Shown here in pieces: positions 9,604-19,203 of a stretch of 64,000 nt of DNA. Location: positions 5,022,001 to 5,086,000 of the forward strand of contig NZ_VFPQ01000001.1 in NCBI RefSeq assembly GCF_006716785.1, written 5' to 3'. The translations under genes and the position numbers were made by a program. Source of the DNA: Thermopolyspora flexuosa (GTDB taxonomy: Bacteria > Actinomycetota > Actinomycetes > Streptosporangiales > Streptosporangiaceae). The notes under the pieces are model-generated. The model was not told the origin of the DNA, made no database searches, and saw only the letters and a program-made list of their open reading frames with translations. Position 1 is the first letter of the stretch, and the number at the start of each line of letters is the position of its first letter.

Positions 9604-9696
9604 CCCGCCGGGGGCGCGGGAGCCACCCGCCCCGCGCCTCCCGGTACGGCCGGCCGGTACGGCGGGGCCGCGCGGCCGATGGCCTAGCATGCGGGC

Positions 9697-10578
9697 ATGC
9701 GTACCGCCGCGGGTGTGGTGCTCGCGGGCGGCCGTTCGACCCGGATGGGCACGCCGAAGGCCTGGCTGGACTGGCACGGCTCGACGCTGCTGTACCGGAC
9801 GGCCGCCGTGCTGCGCCGTACCGTCGGCGGCCCCGTCGTCGTGGTGGCCGCCCCCGGCCAACGCCTGCCCCATCTGCCCGCGGGCGTCACCGTGACCGAG
9901 GACCCGGTGGAGGGCCGCGGCCCCATGCAGGGCCTCGCCGTCGGCCTCGCCGCGGTCGCCGACGCGGCCGAGACCGCGTTCGTCTGCTCCACCGATATGC
10001 CGTTCCTCCACCCGGCCTTCGTCCGCCGCGTACTCCGCGAGCTGGCCGACTCCCCCGCGGACCTGGCCCTCCCCGTGGTCGGCGGCTACCGCCAGCCGCT
10101 CGCCGCCGCGTACCGCACCTCGCTCGCCGGTCTCGTCGCCGACCTCCTCGCCAAGGGCGACCTGCGCCCCGGCATGCTCTTCCAGCACTGCACCGTGGCC
10201 TGGCTCGACGAGCCCCGCCTCCTCACCGACCCCGACCTCGCCGCCTGCGACCCGTCACTCGAATCGGTGACGAACGTCAACACCCCCGAGGACTACGCCG
10301 CGGCCCGCGCCCGCCCCGCGCCACCGGTCACCGTCGAGCGAGACGACACGCCGGTACGGCACAGCGTCCGGGCGGCGACCCTCGCCGAGGCGGCCACGGC
10401 CGTCGGCCTGTCGCCGGCCCTTGACATCGCCGTCAGGCTGAACGGCGAGGAGGTGCCCCCGGACGCGCTGTTGCCCCTGGTCGCCGGGGACCATGTCGTT
10501 TTCCTGGTGGCGGACACCGGCGGTGCAGACGCCGCAGGATCTCCGCATTCCCGCCGGCGACGTCCCGTGGACCTGTGA
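9697..10578 (+). CDS. mobA: Molybdenum cofactor guanylyltransferase with C-terminal beta-grasp-like tail
   Basis: Residues 1-205 are a MobA-type nucleotidyltransferase that joins GMP to molybdopterin. The glycine-rich GTP loop is LAGGRSTRMGTPKAWL at 9-24, with EDPVEGRGPMQGL and the metal-site CSTDMPF further on, and NVNTPEDY closing the domain. About 85 further residues follow. They read VRHSVRAATLAEAATAVGL, then LNGEEVPPDALLPLVAGD and HVVFLVA, a pattern like the MoaD/ThiS beta-grasp fold, but without the C-terminal Gly-Gly needed for sulfur carriage. The tail is therefore probably structural or regulatory. The start has no strong ribosome binding site. Confidence 0.85.
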   Translation: MRTAAGVVLAGGRSTRMGTPKAWLDWHGSTLLYRTAAVLRRTVGGPVVVVAAPGQRLPHLPAGVTVTEDPVEGRGPMQGLAVGLAAVADAAETAFVCSTDMPFLHPAFVRRVLRELADSPADLALPVVGGYRQPLAAAYRTSLAGLVADLLAKGDLRPGMLFQHCTVAWLDEPRLLTDPDLAACDPSLESVTNVNTPEDYAAARARPAPPVTVERDDTPVRHSVRAATLAEAATAVGLSPALDIAVRLNGEEVPPDALLPLVAGDHVVFLVADTGGADAAGSPHSRRRRPVDL

Positions 10579-10682
10579 CGGCGCCCGCGACCGGTGTCAC
10601 CAATGCGGTACGCCAACCGACCGACGCAGGGTGCACCCGATCGCAATGTCCTCCGGGGTTGGCATGTCCTTTAGGCCCAGGA

Positions 10683-12536
10683 TCACAAGGGGTGCCCGAT
10701 CGCCGTGGCAAGCTCCCGCGCGCCCGGCACCCTCGGGTGCCGCTGCACCAGCTCGTCGGCGATCGCCCGGATGGACGGCCGGTCACGCACCTCGGCAGGC
10801 GCGTACGCATGCGCCTTGATCAATGCCTCAGCCGCCTGCTCCACGTCACCCGTAGGCCATGCCACACGCGCGATGTCCGTCCACAGCCGTGCCTTCCGCT
10901 CCGGGGTGGGGTACATCTCCTCCTTCAGCCGCCTGCCGACGTGCAGGCCTGCGCCCGGGTCACCAAGGACGTGGTTGAGGTTGACCCGATACAGCAATAC
11001 GAACGGCAGCGCCACCTCAGCCTGCTGCGGTGGTAGGCGACGCGCGGCGCGTTCAGCCTCCGCGAGACGCTCGAACGCCCGCACTCGATCCCCAGCACCG
11101 GCCAGCGTGTAGGCAGAGGTACACAGCAGCCGCACATACATCCCCGCCTGGGCCGGTGTGCGAAGTCCGGCCGACTCCAGCCGGGATGCCGCCCCATCAA
11201 CGACCCGCAACGCTTGCGGGTATCGGCCGGTGGTACGCAGCATCATCCCCAGTGCCCGAGCGGAGGCACCCATCGCAACCGGGCTGCCCGAGCGCGCCGA
11301 CAGCAGCACCGATCGGTCCGCGGTGATCCGCGCGGACCGCTTGTGTCCGATCTTGTTGAGGGTGTCTGTCGCCACGTCGTGCACGGCCGCGGCGAGCGCC
11401 CACGCCGCAGGGACGTCGATCCGCTCGGCGGCCTCCCGCGCCGCCGCCAACGTGCCCGGCAGGGTCGCCATGAGCGTCGTAAGGGCACTGGCGTCCCACA
11501 ACCGGCGTGCCTCCGCCAGCCGCCTGCGGATCTGCGGAAGGTCCTCGGGCCGTTCCGGCTCCGGCGGCACATCCAGCGCGTCATCGAAGGCCACCACGAG
11601 CCCCACGGGTATGGTCGCGGCTGTGGTCAGGAGGGCTCGGCGCCTCATCGGATCGTCTCCCTCAACATCGTGTCCTGGTCCGGTAACGCCCTGCCGAAGC
11701 TGATCACGTTCGACGCCGTACAACTCGCACAGCTCCGCGGACTCTTCGGGGGACATGGCGGCCTCGGATAGGCGTTCGAACAGCAGCCTGAGTTGGCCGA
11801 CCTGAACGTCCGCCTCGACGTACACCTCCCCGGCTGAGGACTCCACGTAACCCACATCCGGATCGCCGGGTTCGAAGGACAGAACCGAGAACGGACCCTC
11901 CATGCCCGGGTGAGCGCCGGCTCCAAACGGCAAGACCTGAATGGTGATGTTGGCCCGCTCGCTCGCGCGAAGTAGGTCGGCGAGCTGGCGGTCCATCGCC
12001 TCCCGCGAGCCGACCCTACGTCGCACGACGGCCTCGTCGATGATCGCGTGGAACATTGGCGCCGATGTTCCCAACAGGCGGGTCTTGCGTTGCATCCGGG
12101 CGTCCACACGCCGAGACAACTCGCCCTCCGTGAGGTTTGGGTGGCGTGCCCGGATGACCTCACGGGCGTAGTCCTCGCTGTGGAGCAGACCTGGCACGGC
12201 CAGTGGTTCCCACTTGCGAATGACCGTGGCCTCGGCCTCCAGCGCCATGTAGCTACCGGTGAACACATCGGCGTAAGCGGTCCACCAGCCCCTGCGGGCG
12301 GCTTCTCGCGCGAGCTGCACCAAGCCTGCTGTCGTTGCTGAGTCTGCGCCGTAAAGCTCGCATGCTGCGATCAGGTCGGACTCAGAGATCATGATCTGCC
12401 CCGCCTCTATGCGGCAGACCTTGCTCTGGCTCCAGCCCAGCCGTGTTGCTACGGCGGTGGTGCTCAGCCCGGACCGTTCACGCAGCTGCCGCAGCTCGCG
12501 ACCAAGCCTCCGGTGCCGGACCGTGGGGGACTTCAA
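10683..12536 (-). CDS. HTH regulator fused to DUF5753 and a TPR-like C-terminus
   Basis: A 617-residue regulator. Residues 8-65 are an Xre-type HTH (LRQLRERSGLSTTAVATRLGWSQSKVCRIEAG). Residues about 80-270 are the DUF5753 sensor, including YADVFTGSYMALEAEA, VPGLLHSEDYAREV and VQVLPFGAGAHPGMEGPF-like sequence. From about 305 (MRRRALLTTAATIPVGLV) to the end the protein has the helical TPR-like region seen in a different class of actinomycete HTH regulators. Normally DUF5753 regulators are about 280 residues and TPR types about 400, so this looks like a fusion of the two. No DUF397 partner gene, the usual neighbour of DUF5753 regulators, is visible nearby. Confidence 0.85.
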   Translation of the reverse strand: MKSPTVRHRRLGRELRQLRERSGLSTTAVATRLGWSQSKVCRIEAGQIMISESDLIAACELYGADSATTAGLVQLAREAARRGWWTAYADVFTGSYMALEAEATVIRKWEPLAVPGLLHSEDYAREVIRARHPNLTEGELSRRVDARMQRKTRLLGTSAPMFHAIIDEAVVRRRVGSREAMDRQLADLLRASERANITIQVLPFGAGAHPGMEGPFSVLSFEPGDPDVGYVESSAGEVYVEADVQVGQLRLLFERLSEAAMSPEESAELCELYGVERDQLRQGVTGPGHDVEGDDPMRRRALLTTAATIPVGLVVAFDDALDVPPEPERPEDLPQIRRRLAEARRLWDASALTTLMATLPGTLAAAREAAERIDVPAAWALAAAVHDVATDTLNKIGHKRSARITADRSVLLSARSGSPVAMGASARALGMMLRTTGRYPQALRVVDGAASRLESAGLRTPAQAGMYVRLLCTSAYTLAGAGDRVRAFERLAEAERAARRLPPQQAEVALPFVLLYRVNLNHVLGDPGAGLHVGRRLKEEMYPTPERKARLWTDIARVAWPTGDVEQAAEALIKAHAYAPAEVRDRPSIRAIADELVQRHPRVPGARELATAIGHPL

Positions 12537-12695
12537 CCGCTACGCCCTCTCCCTGCGCGCCCTCCACGACGCGCGGACACTGCTGGAACGCCACCTCTAA
12601 CAAGGCCGGCAGCAAGGCAGACCTGCCTATACCGTCCAGCTATCAGTGCCTTCCCCGGCATTCCTCGCCGACGCGTGACCGGCTACCAAAGACAC

Positions 12696-12959
12696 GTGGA
12701 GCACCTCTGGTGGGATCTCGGATCGTGTGCAGGCGGCGCCGTCTTCGAAGTGGAACTGCGCGGCTCGGCCGCCAGGGTGGCCCTCATGGAGGTCGACGAC
12801 TACCAGGCGTACCTCGACGGTGACGAGTACGTGTACTACGGCGGCTTTTACGACGTCAGCCCTGTTGTGCTGGAAGTGCCGTACGACGGCTATTGGTATC
12901 TCGTCGTCGACAGCCATCCCCGCCGCATCAAAGTCGGTGTGACCCAGCTCTTCGACTGA
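12696..12959 (+). CDS. Small DUF1883 protein
   Basis: An 87-residue protein matching DUF1883 over its full length: VEHLWWDLGSCAGGAVFEVEL, then ARVALMEVDDYQAYLDG, YYGGFYDVSPVVLEVP and GYWYLVVDSHP. This is a compact beta-rich domain; related domains are found fused to TIR domains in other bacteria, but here it stands alone. GTG 12696 is the start that begins exactly at the domain edge; its ribosome binding site is weak, and upstream in-frame codons look non-coding. It diverges from the large HTH regulator. Confidence 0.7.
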   Translation: MEHLWWDLGSCAGGAVFEVELRGSAARVALMEVDDYQAYLDGDEYVYYGGFYDVSPVVLEVPYDGYWYLVVDSHPRRIKVGVTQLFD

Positions 12960-13774
12960 CCAGAGGCCGTAAGCCATCCTCCGCAACATCGCCGTGCCGT
13001 AGCAGAACCCAGCACCGCGTCAGTGACCGGACCTGCGTCGTGCGAAGCTGAACGGCGCGGATCTGCGGGGAGTCGAGGGAGTTCTCCCGATGAGATCCGC
13101 AAAGTGGCCGCATCGACGCCGCAACGAAGCTTCTCAGCGACGGTCTCGGGGACGACCACCCATCCTGATCACATCGTGCGGCTCCCGAAGACCGTCGGCA
13201 CCGCACACGTCGCCCTCGGTACGGCCCCTTCACCGGCCGCTTCGGCGATCGCGGTCGCGTGCCTCCGCGGACGTGCCGTGCCGTACCGGAAAACCGAGGG
13301 GTTCGCCGTCCCGACCCGTGGCGAATTCAGGACCGTTTCGCCGACGCATATCGGCGGGCGTCACGCGGCCGGCTCGGTCCGTCAACGACACCCTTTCGAT
13401 ACTCATCGCAATCATTTCGGCGCACGCCGTGAAACCCGCCAGGCGTTTTCCGGCGCCGAGTCCTTGTGACTCTCCACCGATACGTCACACACACCGGCGT
13501 CACGAGACGTCGTTGGCCATCACCGCAGCGTGACGCGCTGATCGCGGAGGTGGGGCGAGATCGTGAGAGGGTGCGGATCGCCCATCTTCCGCCCCACTTC
13601 TGCCTCAGTTCTGCCCCCATTCCAACCTTGACGGCAAATCGATATAACAATCTAAATCAACTGGAGTCAGGGCTAATTATCAGAGTCCGCCGATGATGGG
13701 GCGTTGCGCCGCGCCGACGATGTTCGGCGAAAGATCCCCTTTTCCTCCACCCCCAAGGAAAGGATCGACGCGCA
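12960..13774. other. Long non-coding stretch before the protease gene
   Basis: Open frames occur on both strands, but none has a ribosome binding site together with protein-like sequence. The last 150 bases (about 13620-13690) are A/T-rich and likely hold the protease promoter. Confidence 0.4.
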
Positions 13775-14986
<1,212 letters not shown>

Positions 14987-15012
14987 TCGCGACCGTCTGA
15001 CGGTCCCGTCGC

Positions 15013-15044
15013 GAGGAGGGTGGGCACGCCCCGCCCTCCTCTTT
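15013..15044 (+). terminator. Rho-independent terminator of the protease gene
   Basis: GAGGAGGG at 15013-15020 pairs with CCCTCCTC at 15034-15041, with extra G-C pairs inside, and TTT follows directly. It lies about 27 bases after the stop codon. Confidence 0.85.
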
Positions 15045-15552
15045 CCCGTCGCTCTGGGTACGGCTCGGCCGACGAGCGTGCTGGGACGCCCCGGTATCTC
15101 CCTTGGACGCTCGCCGCCCTGATCGCCGGATTCGTTGGCCCTCGCACCATTCTCCGCTATTTCCCGATCCATAGCCAATGACGTTTTCGCCGGACAACGA
15201 TTCGCGGCCGGGAATCGCCGAAATCAGCCACAATGTAGTCTGATCAGCAATTTCCGGACATCCCGATCAGGCGGCCCGCACGGCACGCAAGGCACGTTCC
15301 GCTGCATGGCCATGTCGGCTCACAGTACGACGTTCGCGCAGGTCACATCCGGCAAGGTATTCCCAACCTGTAGGCGAATCTTACGGTAAGAAGGCGACCA
15401 AGGCCCCCGCCATCGGCGCGAAACATGAGATAAGTGTGAGCTGGATCGGATGACCGGTACGGCACTTCGCGGAAATTGTCGCTTTCGCAGCGACGCACAC
15501 GCGTGCCCGGCACGCCGGTCGGCCATACGCAGCGACGTGAATCGGGGGCTAC
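15045..15552. other. Intergenic stretch upstream of the ferritin-like gene
   Basis: No supportable gene. Composition is less G+C-rich between about 15170 and 15400, consistent with a promoter region, but no specific element could be defined. Confidence 0.35.
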
Positions 15553-16515
15553 ATGGGTATTCGAGGTCTCGGCCGGTTGCGGATCGGCGCCGCCGTCATC
15601 GGCATGGTCGCGCTGCTCGCCGTACCGACCGCGGGGGCCACGGCGGCGGCCGATCCGCGCGAGACGGGTCTCCACCGGGAGACGAAGGCGAACGCGTGGA
15701 AGGCGCTGGAGCTGGAGTCCTTCGCGTACGCCGCCAACCGGGCCTTCGCCGTGCAGGCGCACGCGGAGGATCTGCGGCGAATCCGCGATCTGTACGACCG
15801 GGGCGCCCTGATCGAGCGGCGGCACTTCGCCGAGCTGGCGGCGCTGATCGAGCTGGTCAAGGACAACGCCACCAACCTGCGCCACGCGATCCAGGGCGCG
15901 GAGTCGACGGCCCGGATGTACCGGCGGTTCGCCGCCGAGGCGAAGAAGGACGGTGAGCTCGCGGCCGCCCGGCTCTTCCACGACCTCGCCCTCGACGAGG
16001 CGGACAACCGGGACCGGTTCCGCGAGGCGCTGCAGGCGATCACCAAGCCGGGGTCGGGCGCGCGCATCCCGGCCGACGTCAGCGTGAAGAAGACGATCAT
16101 CAAGGCCGGCCCGCCCAAGGTGCGCACCGCGCGCACGCTGCGCAACCTGCGCACCGCGATGGAGCGGGAGGCGCTCGCCTTCCTCACCGACGTGCTGTTC
16201 GCCGAGCACGCCAAGGCCACCGGCCGCCCCACGCTCGCCAAGCTGTTCGGCAGCGTCGCGCTCGTCGAGCTCACCGAGCACTTCGCCAAGGAGGCGATCC
16301 TCGCCGGGCTCGTCAAGAAGACCCGCACGAACGTCTGCACGACGATCAAGGGCGAGAACTACGAGAGCACCACGCTGTACCCGCGCTTCGCCCGGCAGGC
16401 CGACCGGGCCGGCGACTACGTCGCGGCGGAGTTGTTCCTGAGCATCGCCGACGACGACGGCCGCCAGGCCCGCTCCCTGGCCAAGGCGCTGGCCGAGATC
16501 GGCGGAGGCTGCTGA
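15553..16515 (+). CDS. Exported four-module ferritin-like (rubrerythrin-related) protein
   Basis: A 320-residue protein with a signal peptide (residues 1-32, cleaved near TAAA). The rest is four related helical-hairpin modules: about 42-100 (LESFAYAANRAFAVQAHAEDL), 100-165 (NLRHAIQGAESTARMYRRFAAEA), 200-262 (NLRTAMEREALAFLTDVLFAEHA) and 262-320 (KGENYESTTLYPRFARQADRAG). Each has the rubrerythrin pattern of an acidic residue, Tyr/Phe-x-x-Phe-Ala, then Leu-Phe and Ala. The second-helix E-x-x-H metal ligands are mostly missing (for example DDDGRQ), so iron binding may be weak or lost. Function outside the membrane is unknown. Confidence 0.7.
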   Translation: MGIRGLGRLRIGAAVIGMVALLAVPTAGATAAADPRETGLHRETKANAWKALELESFAYAANRAFAVQAHAEDLRRIRDLYDRGALIERRHFAELAALIELVKDNATNLRHAIQGAESTARMYRRFAAEAKKDGELAAARLFHDLALDEADNRDRFREALQAITKPGSGARIPADVSVKKTIIKAGPPKVRTARTLRNLRTAMEREALAFLTDVLFAEHAKATGRPTLAKLFGSVALVELTEHFAKEAILAGLVKKTRTNVCTTIKGENYESTTLYPRFARQADRAGDYVAAELFLSIADDDGRQARSLAKALAEIGGGC

Positions 16516-16534
16516 ACGAACCGGGACACCCGTC

Positions 16535-16571
16535 GCCCGGGAGGTGCACCGCGCCTCCCGGGCTTTCTCTT
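16535..16571 (+). terminator. Rho-independent terminator after the ferritin-like gene
   Basis: GCCCGGGAGG at 16535-16544 pairs perfectly with CCTCCCGGGC at 16554-16563 and is followed by TTTCTCTT. Confidence 0.9.
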
Positions 16572-16710
16572 CCCCCGGCCGGTACGGCGGGCCGCCGCGG
16601 CCGGGCGTGGCCGTGGCGCCCGCGGGCCGCAACATGCAAGGCGATGTTCAAACGGGGGACCACCGGCGGGACGCCGTCCGTTCCGGATCAGTTCATGCAG
16701 CACTTTTAGC

Positions 16711-17913
16711 GTGCCCGATATGAGAATGGGCCTGATCGCACTGGGTGCCGCGGCGCTGGTCGCCGGACTCGCCGCACCGGCCGCGGCCGACCCCAAGCCC
16801 GCCGGATTCGGTCGGGCGACGCTGACCGGATTCGCCTCCCTGCCCGCCAAGACGTTCGTGCCGGACAGCGAGCCCTCCGGGTCGCGGCTCGGCGAGGAGC
16901 CGATCAACGGGATCACCCCGCCGTTCGCCGGGCAGCCCGTGCAGGGCTTCAGCGGCATCGTGCCGAACGGGCGCGGCCGGTACCTGATGCTCTCCGACAA
17001 CGGCTTCGGCCAGCAGGCGAACAGCGCCGACTTCCTGCTGCGGGTGCACGAGGTCGAGCCCGACCTGCGCACCGGCAGGGTGCGGGTGCGCGGCGGGTTC
17101 AACCTCAGCGACCCCGACGGGCACATCACGTTCCCGCTCACCCGCGAGGACCGGCTGCTCACCGGCGCCGACTTCGACGTCGAGTCGATCGTGCGCGCCG
17201 ACGACGGCACGTTCTGGATCGGCGACGAGTTCGGGCCGCTCCTGCTGCACGTCTCGGCGCGCGGCAAGCTGCTCGAGCCGCCCATCCCGCTGCCCGGGGT
17301 GCGCGCGCCGGAGAACCCGTACCTCGGCGACGGGAAGCCCAACCTGGGGCGCAGCAAGGGTTTCGAGGGCATGGCCCGCTCGCTCGACGGCCGCCGCCTC
17401 TACCCGCTGCTCGAGGGCACCGTCGACGGCGACCCGGCCGGCACGCTGCGCATGTACGAGTTCGACGTGCGCAAGCGCAGGTACACCGGCAAGCGGTGGA
17501 CGTACCGGCTCGACGCCCCGGAGAACGCGATCGGCGACGCGGTGATCGTCGACCGGAACCGCTTCCTCGTCATCGAGCGGGACAACAACGAGGGCGACGC
17601 GGCCCGGACCAAGCGCATCTACCTCGCCGACATCCGGGACCGCGACCGCGACGGCGCCATGGACAAGACCCTCGTCGCCGACCTGCTGGACATCGCCAAC
17701 CCCAAGCGGCTCGGCGGGTTCGGCACCACGTTCCGCTTCCCGTTCCAGACGATCGAGGACGTGGCGATCCTCGACGACCGCACCCTCATCGTCGCGAACG
17801 ACAACAACTTCCCGTTCTCCGCGGGCCGCACGCCCGGCAAGCCGGACAACAACGAATTCATCACCATACGGCTGACGCGTCCGCTCAACACTGCTCACGG
17901 GGCGATCAGGTGA
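16711..17913 (+). CDS. Exported esterase-like protein of the phytase-like family
   Basis: A 400-residue secreted protein with a short signal peptide (about 1-26, ending AAAADP). The body matches the esterase-like activity of phytase family (PF13449), a beta-propeller fold: GFSGIVPNGRGRYLMLSDNGFG near 90, DFDVESIVRADDGTFWIGDEFGP near 155, SKGFEGMARSLDGRRLYPLLEG near 215 and FPFQTIEDVAILDDRTLIVANDNNFPFS near 350. These acidic and glycine-rich strands are the family's ligand site. Substrate is unknown. ATG codons at 16720 and 16726 are alternative starts; none has a clear ribosome binding site. Confidence 0.85.
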   Translation: MPDMRMGLIALGAAALVAGLAAPAAADPKPAGFGRATLTGFASLPAKTFVPDSEPSGSRLGEEPINGITPPFAGQPVQGFSGIVPNGRGRYLMLSDNGFGQQANSADFLLRVHEVEPDLRTGRVRVRGGFNLSDPDGHITFPLTREDRLLTGADFDVESIVRADDGTFWIGDEFGPLLLHVSARGKLLEPPIPLPGVRAPENPYLGDGKPNLGRSKGFEGMARSLDGRRLYPLLEGTVDGDPAGTLRMYEFDVRKRRYTGKRWTYRLDAPENAIGDAVIVDRNRFLVIERDNNEGDAARTKRIYLADIRDRDRDGAMDKTLVADLLDIANPKRLGGFGTTFRFPFQTIEDVAILDDRTLIVANDNNFPFSAGRTPGKPDNNEFITIRLTRPLNTAHGAIR

Positions 17914-17915
17914 TG

Positions 17916-17930
17916 TAACGTCCGGTGCAA
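17916..17930 (+). promoter_or_regulatory. Shared leader element, copy 1 (putative -10)
   Basis: GGTGATGTAACGTCCGG surrounds a TAACGT hexamer at 17916-17921. Near-identical elements occur upstream of the next two paralogues at 19098 and 20347. TANNNT fits a primary-sigma -10, and transcription would start about 95 bases before the ATG. Confidence 0.4.
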
Positions 17931-18020
17931 CGGTGTCCGTCCCGGCCGTGCGCCCGCGGCCGGGGCGGTCGCGGCCACCGCCCCACCCCTCAGGCAGGCA
18001 CGAGCACCGAGGGGACGGCC

Positions 18021-19040
18021 ATGGGCTGGAAACGGCTGTGGGCACTCACGATCGCCCTGCTCGCCGGGCTGACCTGCGCATCGCCCGCGCTGGCGGACGA
18101 TCCGGTCTACATGCTGCCGAGGGCGGTGGTGACCGCGAAGGTCGCGCCGGACGGCAGCGTCGCGGTGACGCAGGATCTCACCTTCTCGTTCAACCGTGCG
18201 GGGCACGGGGCGTACGTGGACGTGCCCCGGCCGGTGCTGAGCCGCCTCACCGACATCGCGGTGAGCGAGGACGGCCGACCGTACCGCAAAGGGGCGGACG
18301 CGGAGATCGGGGTCGAGCGGCCACCCGGGACCTTCGGCGAGAAGACCTGCTCGGCGGACGGCGCGCACCGCATCGTGTGGTACTTCGACGCGGAGCCGGG
18401 CAGCATCCGGACCTTCCGGGTGCGGTACACGATGCACCGGGCGGTGGCCGCCTACGACGACCACGCCTTCCTCCAGCTCCCGGTCTGGGGCAGGAACTGG
18501 AGCCAGCCGCTGGAGCGCCTCGACGTCACGGTACGGCTGCCGCGCGCCGGCCGGGAGGGCGAGGTCTACCTCGCCAAGGGCGCCCCGGTGGAGGTGCTGG
18601 AGCCCGTCGTCGGCGCCTCGCGGCAGGTGACCAAGGCGACCGCGGAGGACGTCGTTGGCGGCCGTCCCGTCACGCTCTACCTGGCCTTCCCCACCGCGCA
18701 GCTCAACAATGTGACCACCTCGCCGAGCGTGCGGCTCGTCTCGGGTGACGGCGCGGAACGGCTGGAGAGCCTGCGGCAGGGCGACGTCGAAACGGACCCG
18801 TACCAGGGCGAGGACTGCCCGACGGGCGAGGACGGCTTCTCGTTGAGCGACGCCCTCTGGCTCACGGCGGGTGCCGCGCTCGTCGCGATGGTGGTCTGGA
18901 CGTCCCGGGTCCAGCGCAAACACGGTCCGCGTCGCCACGGCTCCGGCGACGGGTCCGGCTCCTCCACGTACTACCACTCGGGCGGCTCGTCGTCCTCCTC
19001 CGACTCCGGGTCGAGCGGCGGCGGAGGCGGCGCCTGGTGA
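18021..19040 (+). CDS. DUF2207-type exported membrane protein, paralogue 1
   Basis: A 339-residue protein with a signal peptide (1-26, ending PALADD), a long extracellular beta-rich DUF2207 region (about 30-255), one transmembrane helix near 275-297 (DALWLTAGAALVAMVVW) and a basic, Ser/Gly-rich cytoplasmic tail ending GGGGGAW. Conserved stretches shared with the next gene are DVPRP, TDIAVSEDGRPY, GVERPPGTFGEKTCS and LQLPVWGRNWSQPLERLDV. Tails rich in Ser and Gly are common in DUF2207 proteins; the function is unknown. ATG 18021 follows GAGGGG. It is the first of three tandem paralogues. Confidence 0.8.
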   Translation: MGWKRLWALTIALLAGLTCASPALADDPVYMLPRAVVTAKVAPDGSVAVTQDLTFSFNRAGHGAYVDVPRPVLSRLTDIAVSEDGRPYRKGADAEIGVERPPGTFGEKTCSADGAHRIVWYFDAEPGSIRTFRVRYTMHRAVAAYDDHAFLQLPVWGRNWSQPLERLDVTVRLPRAGREGEVYLAKGAPVEVLEPVVGASRQVTKATAEDVVGGRPVTLYLAFPTAQLNNVTTSPSVRLVSGDGAERLESLRQGDVETDPYQGEDCPTGEDGFSLSDALWLTAGAALVAMVVWTSRVQRKHGPRRHGSGDGSGSSTYYHSGGSSSSSDSGSSGGGGGAW

Positions 19041-19097
19041 GCCGCACCGTACGGCCGGCGTCCACACGGCGCGCCGCTCGCCGGGAGTGCGGTGAGG

Positions 19098-19110
19098 TAG
19101 CGTCCGGAGC
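19098..19110 (+). promoter_or_regulatory. Shared leader element, copy 2 (putative -10)
   Basis: GGTGAGGTAGCGTCCGG holds TAGCGT at 19098-19103, 106 bases before the second DUF2207 start. The same spacing as copy 1 supports a duplicated promoter-plus-gene unit. Confidence 0.4.
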
Positions 19111-19203
19111 AGGAGGTGTCCGTCCCGGTCGGCACCGGCGGCCGGGGCGGCCGCGTCCGCCCACCCACCCCTCAGGAACGCGCGAGAATGCGAGGGAACG
19201 GGC

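Noticed and set aside
13023-13469. Possible 148-residue gene before the protease
   Set aside because: No ribosome binding site, no recognisable domain, and mixed codon positions unlike neighbouring genes.
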